Below are positions 41,011 through 46,115 of a stretch of DNA of 46,115 nucleotides, piece by piece. The stretch lies in the NCBI GenBank assembly GCA_015680685.1, contig MNCI01001432.1, forward strand, positions 1 through 46,115, written 5' to 3'. The stretch's first letter is position 1. Every line of letters begins with the position of its first letter. Origin of the DNA: Gnetum montanum. Its lineage: Eukaryota > Streptophyta > Gnetopsida > Gnetales > Gnetaceae. The notes beneath the pieces were generated by a model that was not told the origin of the DNA, searched no databases, and saw nothing but the letters and a program-made list of their open reading frames with translations. The position numbers and the translations under genes are program-made.

Positions 41011-42840
41011 CAAGTAGATGAGAGGACTTCCAGGATTAGCTCTTTTCTTGGCAAGGTTGATAGCCTTGATTCAATTAGATAAAATTTGGGCTAACAGGAT
41101 TGTGTGGATCTTGGAAGGCATTTGGTTTGAATGGTTTTCAAAAGAAATAGAAGTAAAGGATGAAGGAGACATAGGTTGACCAATTGCATGAGTTGATGAG
41201 ACCTTTGTAGGACTACTGATTTGAAAAATCATCCTTTTTTTAGGTCTAGGTTCTAAACCATTTCGTGAAGGAAGTAATTATAAATTAATGACCCTAGTAG
41301 TGTTATGTTGTTGTGACTATGTCATAATTTCACCCTACATGGGTGGAGTAGGTGGTAATTGGGTTAAGGGTGGAGGGACATGTGTTGAAGGATGAGGAGA
41401 ATGAAAAGGATATGTGAACTTACCTCTAATGGATGGAAAATGAGCTCCATAGTACTTTAGAGGGTAATAGTGATGTTGAAAAGAAGCATGACTAGAAGAG
41501 TCACATGTAAACATGGGTTGCTAAACATAGCACCCATATGGATTTGGCTATCTATAAGGGTATTGCTACCTTGGCAGTGGCATCTCCAATGACTGTGGAT
41601 GTTGCCACTAATGATACTAATCATATGTTTTAGGTGGAGCTCTAGTTGGATACTAAGCTTTTTGTTGCTAGTGAAACTACCTAGTATTGTCTTGAGGATA
41701 ATGCAATCTTCTAGGTGCTTACCTTCTTGCCAACCTAGAATTTAGAGTGTACACCCTAGATTTCTATATGTGTGACACAACAAGGCCACATTACTTAGGA
41801 TGTTCATATTAGTAGATGTTGCACCCATATTCAGCATCTGATTTTGACTCCATAACCTCTTGTACTACAGTAGCTTTGCCATTACCCATTTGGTAGGCAC
41901 ATTTAACTTCTTTCCTTATCCTATGGTCGTGATCACTACCTTGCTCTTTGGATTCCTCTGTAATTTTCAAAGTGGTTTGAAATTTTTTATCCAAATATTT
42001 TTGCATTTTATCCATCTTGTTCAAAATTTTAGAAAAATATTTTTGACTCAACAAGGTTTTTCACTGCACCACTTCATCAAGTGGTGCCTGCCCCTCATTG
42101 TCATAGAATTAGACCTCCCTTTTTCTAATGGAAGGATCCTAGTAATATTCTTCAACACTTTCCCATTTCCTCAACACTCCTTCTATTCCAACCTATTCAA
42201 TGAGCCTTTAGATCTAATGGGATCTTAGTTCTAGCAATCTCCCTTGGGAATAAATCCCAAGGGTTCTCCTCATTTCTTATTAGAGCCCATCTATGATATG
42301 GTGAAGCTGCTTCTATTGAGAATAATCATGGCTAGTACATTTGTGCAAAAGGAAATAATACCTACCCATGGCTGCATCTAAGGTTTCATGTGTTTCTTAT
42401 CACTAGCCTTGGACTTGCTTTTTCAAATTAAACACTCTAGAGTATGTCTAATATTTTTCATTGAATAGGTCAAGCATATTACTCCATTTGAAAATTGATT
42501 TCATCTCCAAGGAGTAGTACCAATTTTCTACTTCCTTTGTGAGTGTGGTAGGAAATAGTTTAATTTTTTGCTAGTCATTCTTAATGTTTTATAAGGAATA
42601 AGCATTGTGAAAGCCTTGAAGATGGGTATATGAATTTGAGTTATATCCCCCTTCAAATATGGAAATATTGTTCATTTCCAACCTCTTGATTTTGCTATCC
42701 TTCACATGCTTGGCTGGAATTCTGATTGCCTTTGCAATTTTCAACATGCTTTGAGTTGTAAAGAAAGGATCAAGTACAAATTCATCTAGATGAGTGTACA
42801 TCACTTTGAATTTTTGGGGCATTGGCAGTTTTGATTCACC
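41011..42840 (-). pseudogene. element D gag, with pre-gag mostly deleted
   Basis: 42589-42822 reads MPQKFKVMYTHLDEFVLDPF, a stub of the pre-gag motif (HPxEYxPDF), running straight into IAKAIRIPAKHVKDSKIKRL and FEGGYNSNSYTHLQGFH, the start of capsid. Relative to A and B, the intervening pre-gag block and low-complexity region are gone. Further on, 41809-42054 is the post-capsid helical region, and the knuckle near 41780-41815 reads CNIY-YEHPK-C, with its second Cys changed to Tyr. A Pro/Gly/Tyr-rich linker fills 41200-41760. Confidence 0.75.
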
Positions 42841-43003
42841 ATGCCTATGAGAAGAAGAAATTTTGGAATAAAAGAAAAATTATATATTCTTTAATTATAA
42901 TTTTTATTTTTATTTTTTTGAATCATTATGACTTTAGGGTTCATTCCAACAATCTTAAATGATTTTCACTAACTCCAAGATAGTGCACATAGCAAACTAC
43001 AAG
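42841..43003 (-). other. element D leader between PBS and gag
   Basis: Short AT-rich leader of element D (minus strand). It carries the same run of sequence around ACTTAGTAAGTTC-like motifs as B's leader but is poorly preserved. Confidence 0.35.
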
Positions 43004-43021
43004 TCCTTAGCAATGACACTA
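43004..43021 (-). other. element D primer-binding site, decayed
   Basis: Minus strand TAGTGTCATTGCTAAGGA at the position of the tRNA-Asp-type PBS seen in A and B. It is more eroded than in B. Confidence 0.6.
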
Positions 43022-43022
43022 A

Positions 43023-43922
43023 TGATTAGTAGTGAATAGACCCTATGTATAACCATACAAATCAATAAGTATTCATCCTCAATTTGGTCATATTTTGTGG
43101 ACTTATAGCCTTCTAAGAACACTAGTCTCTAGGAGGTGAAACTAACTATTACATTCATTGTCTTCCCAATAACACTTGTGAAATGCAAAGGTATAGTTAA
43201 GTGCAACTAAGGCATATGATTTTTATCATTTTTATGTTTTATGTTCTTTGTCACCTAAGAATAAATAATTATATATTCAATTTTTAATTTATTCTAACTA
43301 ACTAACATTTAACTAATCCTAACATAAGCATCTGTTTCCACTTGTTGTACACATCTTAAACATGTTTAACACTACTAGGTTACCAAATGTTATGCATTGT
43401 TTGGATTACCAAGTGTCAAGCGTATGCTCAAAGTTGTTGTACTTATGTGCTTAATTAATTACTATTTAATCTATCTTAATTTATCTTAATTTAATTACTT
43501 TAATTACTTAAAGCATTAAATGAAATTACTTAAAATACTAAATTCATAAAAGAAATAATTAATCTATTTCAAAGTGATGGAAGGTTTATCAAAATCTCAT
43601 TTTATTACCACACACACTAGAGTGCTTAGGTACAACAGTGCTTGAATAAAGGTACATACACTCTTTGACTTCTACTATTGGCACTTAGAAAAATATTCTA
43701 ACTTTCAAGTGGAAAAACTACTAGATCTTCACTGCAACTATGAGACTTATGCCATAAATGTAGCTAGTAAGTACGTATTTATAGGTGAAATAGGGAGCCT
43801 TGTTGATGGATACATGCCAACAAGTCAAATCCTATGTCAATAGGGTCACATCGATGAGATCTTGTCAATAAGGTCATGTTGATGGCATCCCATCAACATA
43901 GCCAAACCATGATGCCTCATTA
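43023..43922 (-). repeat. element D 5' LTR (900 bp)
   Basis: The outer end is CTCATTA on the plus strand (43916-43922, one base from CTCATCA); the inner end is TGATTAG (43023-43029). TATAAATA lies on the minus strand at 43776-43783. U3 contains repeated GATGAGATC/CATTGATG-like segments, as in the 3' LTR. Confidence 0.85.
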
Positions 43923-43927
43923 GAAAT
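43923..43927. repeat. element D target-site duplication, right copy
   Basis: GAAAT, identical to 31835-31839. Confidence 0.8.
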
Positions 43928-45430
43928 CACAAAGAGAATTACAATAGAAACCTCCAAAGAAGAAGGGAAAATACATAACATAAAAGAACAAAAAATGAAT
44001 GAAATTATTATATGCTAGTGATGAAAAATAACAAAACTTTACTTTCTAACTATAAGAGAAATTGGTTGATAAAGAGAAATGCTGGAGATAACGAATTGTG
44101 CAATGAGTCAAAATGATATTATTAGGTGATACTTTAGTTACTAAGCCATTGACAATAGTAGATATCTCTATCTTTAAACTCATAATTTCAAGTGTATGAT
44201 ATGAAAGATAAATAATAATCTTTACTGAGATAATGATATTTATAAAGAGATGATGATAAATACTAAAGAAAGAAGATGATACTAAGAAGGGAGATACTAT
44301 TATTTAAGATAATTCATAAATGATTTATAATTTTCAAATTATTTAATGATTTCTAATTAATCAAAATGTAGTCCAAAACCTAGTATTTATAAATTAGAGG
44401 ATCCAAAATCTATGGATTCAGAACTAGTGTAGAAAGTTGATGATATATTGATTCTAAGAGATGATCACAACATTGATGGTAACATTGATGCTATTGATGA
44501 TGCTAATGAATTAGGTAGACCATTAATGATACTAAATAAATTATAAATGATAATTAATGTATAACTAATAATGAGTTATTACTTCAATGATTAGAAGTTA
44601 AAATTCATAGATTTCAATGTTGAGCAAATCAAGATAACAAAATTTAAGATATAAAGATAAAGATAGGAGATAATATAATATATAAAGATAAAAATACAAA
44701 GAGAATAAAGAAAATATAAAGACTAGAAAGAATGAAAATCACCTATATTAATGTCAAGTCCTATGCCACAAAAAGATATCATGGTTATGTCCTGCATACT
44801 AATACAAATATAATAATGATGATAGATAATCCCTTCATGTACCACTTAATTTTCAGCATAACTTTTTAAAGAAATTTTTTTAAAATGGAGTAGGGCCATT
44901 CTATTTTGCTTTAATCCTTCAAAAAAACCAAATATAGATATCATGCAAGATAAATTAATTACTAGAAATTAAGAAAAATAAGCTATCTTCAATGGATTCA
45001 AAAAATAAATAAAAAAGATTACAATTATAGTATAATCATAATCCCAAAAACAATTAGATTTATAGACTTAACAATATTCTAAAACATGAGGCTCTATAAC
45101 TACACATTGATTGACATTAATGTAAGACATAATCAAACTATATCTCTCCTACATACAAGACTAAGATCAACACACATATACACAAGAGTCAAAATGTCTA
45201 AAACACATAAAATTGAACATAGATATGTACATCACTCTTATGAAATCTATCTCCCAACTCATATGTTACAACATTTTCTCCATTCATGATAAAAGTGAAA
45301 AAAAATAATATTTATCAATTTCAAGAAAAGAATCCTAGGAGAACCTTTTTCTTGACCAACTTGGAGATTCCTTATTATTTCCATTCTTGTTCTCATATTT
45401 TCTAGCTATTTTGAAACTTGGAACTTTCCA
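43928..45430. other. AT-rich intergenic DNA
   Basis: AT-rich with GATGAT- and ATTGATG-type low-complexity patches (about 44430-44560) and purine-rich stretches (about 44640-44740). I see no gene, repeat boundary or structured RNA. Confidence 0.4.
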
Positions 45431-45440
45431 TTTCTATACA

Positions 45441-45710
45441 AGACATCTTTAGGCCTGATAAGATGTCTCCTTATTAATTGTAGCTCTCCAAAAATACATC
45501 TTCTATTAGCATAAAGTGTCTCGTGTTGATGCAAGATGTCTTCACATATCCCAAGATGTCTCCCTCATACATAATATATCTTCATAGAGATGTTTTTATT
45601 AAGGGAAAGATGTCTCCTGTTCTAGCTAGACATCTCTTAGGCACTTGGGATGTCCCCTATGCATGCCCAAATCATAGTCAAGATGTCCTTTTGATATTCA
45701 AGATGTATGT
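45441..45710. repeat. cluster of AGATGTCT motifs in both orientations
   Basis: Exact AGATGTCT at 45461, 45534, 45554 and 45608; its reverse complement AGACATCT at 45441 and 45628; near matches at about 45496, 45515, 45588, 45649, 45681 and 45701. Spacing is irregular, so it is not a simple tandem array. Confidence 0.75.
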
Positions 45711-45779
45711 CCAAATTTTCAAGCCTACAATTAAAAATCTATAGGGATGAAAAAAGGGTTAAAAAGATGTATTCCTACA

Positions 45780-46070
45780 CAACTATCCCACCCTTCAAAA
45801 AGTGAAATTAGGTGAATAAAGGATTAGGGCTAGAAGTGATTCCCCACTTAAGAAGTTTGATCACATGGATTCATATAGCACCATAAGTAGTTTGATTGTT
45901 CCAATGGATCAAGTAATCATGCCTCTTCACTCCATGAGTGCTAGAAGCTTCTATCTTATTGAGTACAATTGTCTTCCTCTTCTATGAAAACTTGGACTTG
46001 TCAATAGCTGCCTTTAACTCATTGATGTTGTCGTGTAAAATATTACCATCCATTGGTTCATGGAAATGCA
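45780..46070 (-). pseudogene. possible gypsy chromodomain remnant
   Basis: The minus strand reads NKIEASSTHGVKRHDYLIHW followed by NNQTTYGA and a stop where Trp would be, then IHVIKLLKWG. The pattern [YF]L[IV].W.....-[AT]W resembles the chromodomain at the end of chromovirus integrases (EYLVKWK....ATWE). It would then be from a different Ty3/gypsy branch than A, B and D. Only the short core supports this. Confidence 0.35.
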
Positions 46071-46115
46071 TAAGATCTAAACATTAAAAACAAAAGACAT
46101 ACCCACATCATTTTG

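Larger units (their letters stand above)
31840..43922 (-). mobile_element. Ty3/gypsy element D, full-length minus-strand relative of A
   Basis: A 12,083-bp element between GAAAT duplications. From its 5' end (right): 900-bp LTR, PBS, shortened pre-gag/gag, protease, RT, RNase H, integrase, spacer, an 819-N gap, the coiled-coil ORF and a 3' LTR. It has the same layout as A in opposite orientation. The LTRs differ substantially by eye (about one base in five over the first 350), so the insertion is old. The RT and integrase each lost a catalytic Asp. Confidence 0.9.

Noticed and set aside
44430-44740. Microsatellite or CRISPR-like array
   Set aside because: GATGAT and ATTGATG patches are irregular low-complexity DNA without constant repeats and spacers.

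Overview
The window looks like repeat-dense, intergenic nuclear DNA from a land plant with a large genome. A gymnosperm would fit the old, decayed Athila/Tat-type Ty3/gypsy elements, LINE and SINE remnants and general CpG depletion, but the sequence does not prove the lineage. Almost every ORF is a fragment of a broken transposable element. I see no bacterial-type operons, rRNA, functional tRNA or CRISPR. Two long N runs and four single Ns mark assembly gaps, and some of these distort local structure.

Layout. 1-760 is a Ty3/gypsy gag fragment. 1485-2660 is a short CpG-rich island holding the best host-gene candidate: a small secreted-protein ORF on the minus strand with an upstream TATA box. 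A short divergent exon-like piece lies on the plus strand. 2994-9000 is a near full-length L1-type LINE on the minus strand, bounded by a 13-bp target-site duplication (TSD). 9093-10031 is a near-perfect 459-bp-arm inverted repeat ending at single Ns and is probably partly an assembly artefact. 10033-28807 is Ty3/gypsy element A (plus strand): 5' LTR fragment, PBS, pre-gag, gag, protease, RT start, gap, integrase, spacer, an extra coiled-coil ORF and a 3' LTR. Its integrase C-terminus is split by element B (15773-22353, minus strand) with a 5-bp TSD. 28808-31834 is AT-rich DNA with three tRNA-like SINE remnants and a LINE ORF1 remnant. 31840-43922 is element D (minus strand), a complete 12.1-kb relative of A with its own 5-bp TSD. 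43928-46115 is AT-rich, with an unusual short-motif cluster and a possible gypsy chromodomain remnant at the end.

How the parts fit. A, B and D belong to one family: LTRs ending TGATGAG...CTCATCA, a tRNA-Asp-type primer-binding site, a pre-gag ORF, a gag with an unusual zinc knuckle, pol, and (in A and D) a large ORF downstream of integrase. That downstream ORF encodes a novel-looking, coiled-coil-rich protein whose reading is conserved between A and D although both copies carry stops. In A it is preceded by a U3-like promoter segment inside the element. This family, with its extra ORF and possible internal promoter, is my candidate for the undescribed system. All copies here look dead: stops, frameshifts and lost catalytic residues are mostly G-to-A or C-to-T, as expected for decay of methylated cytosine.
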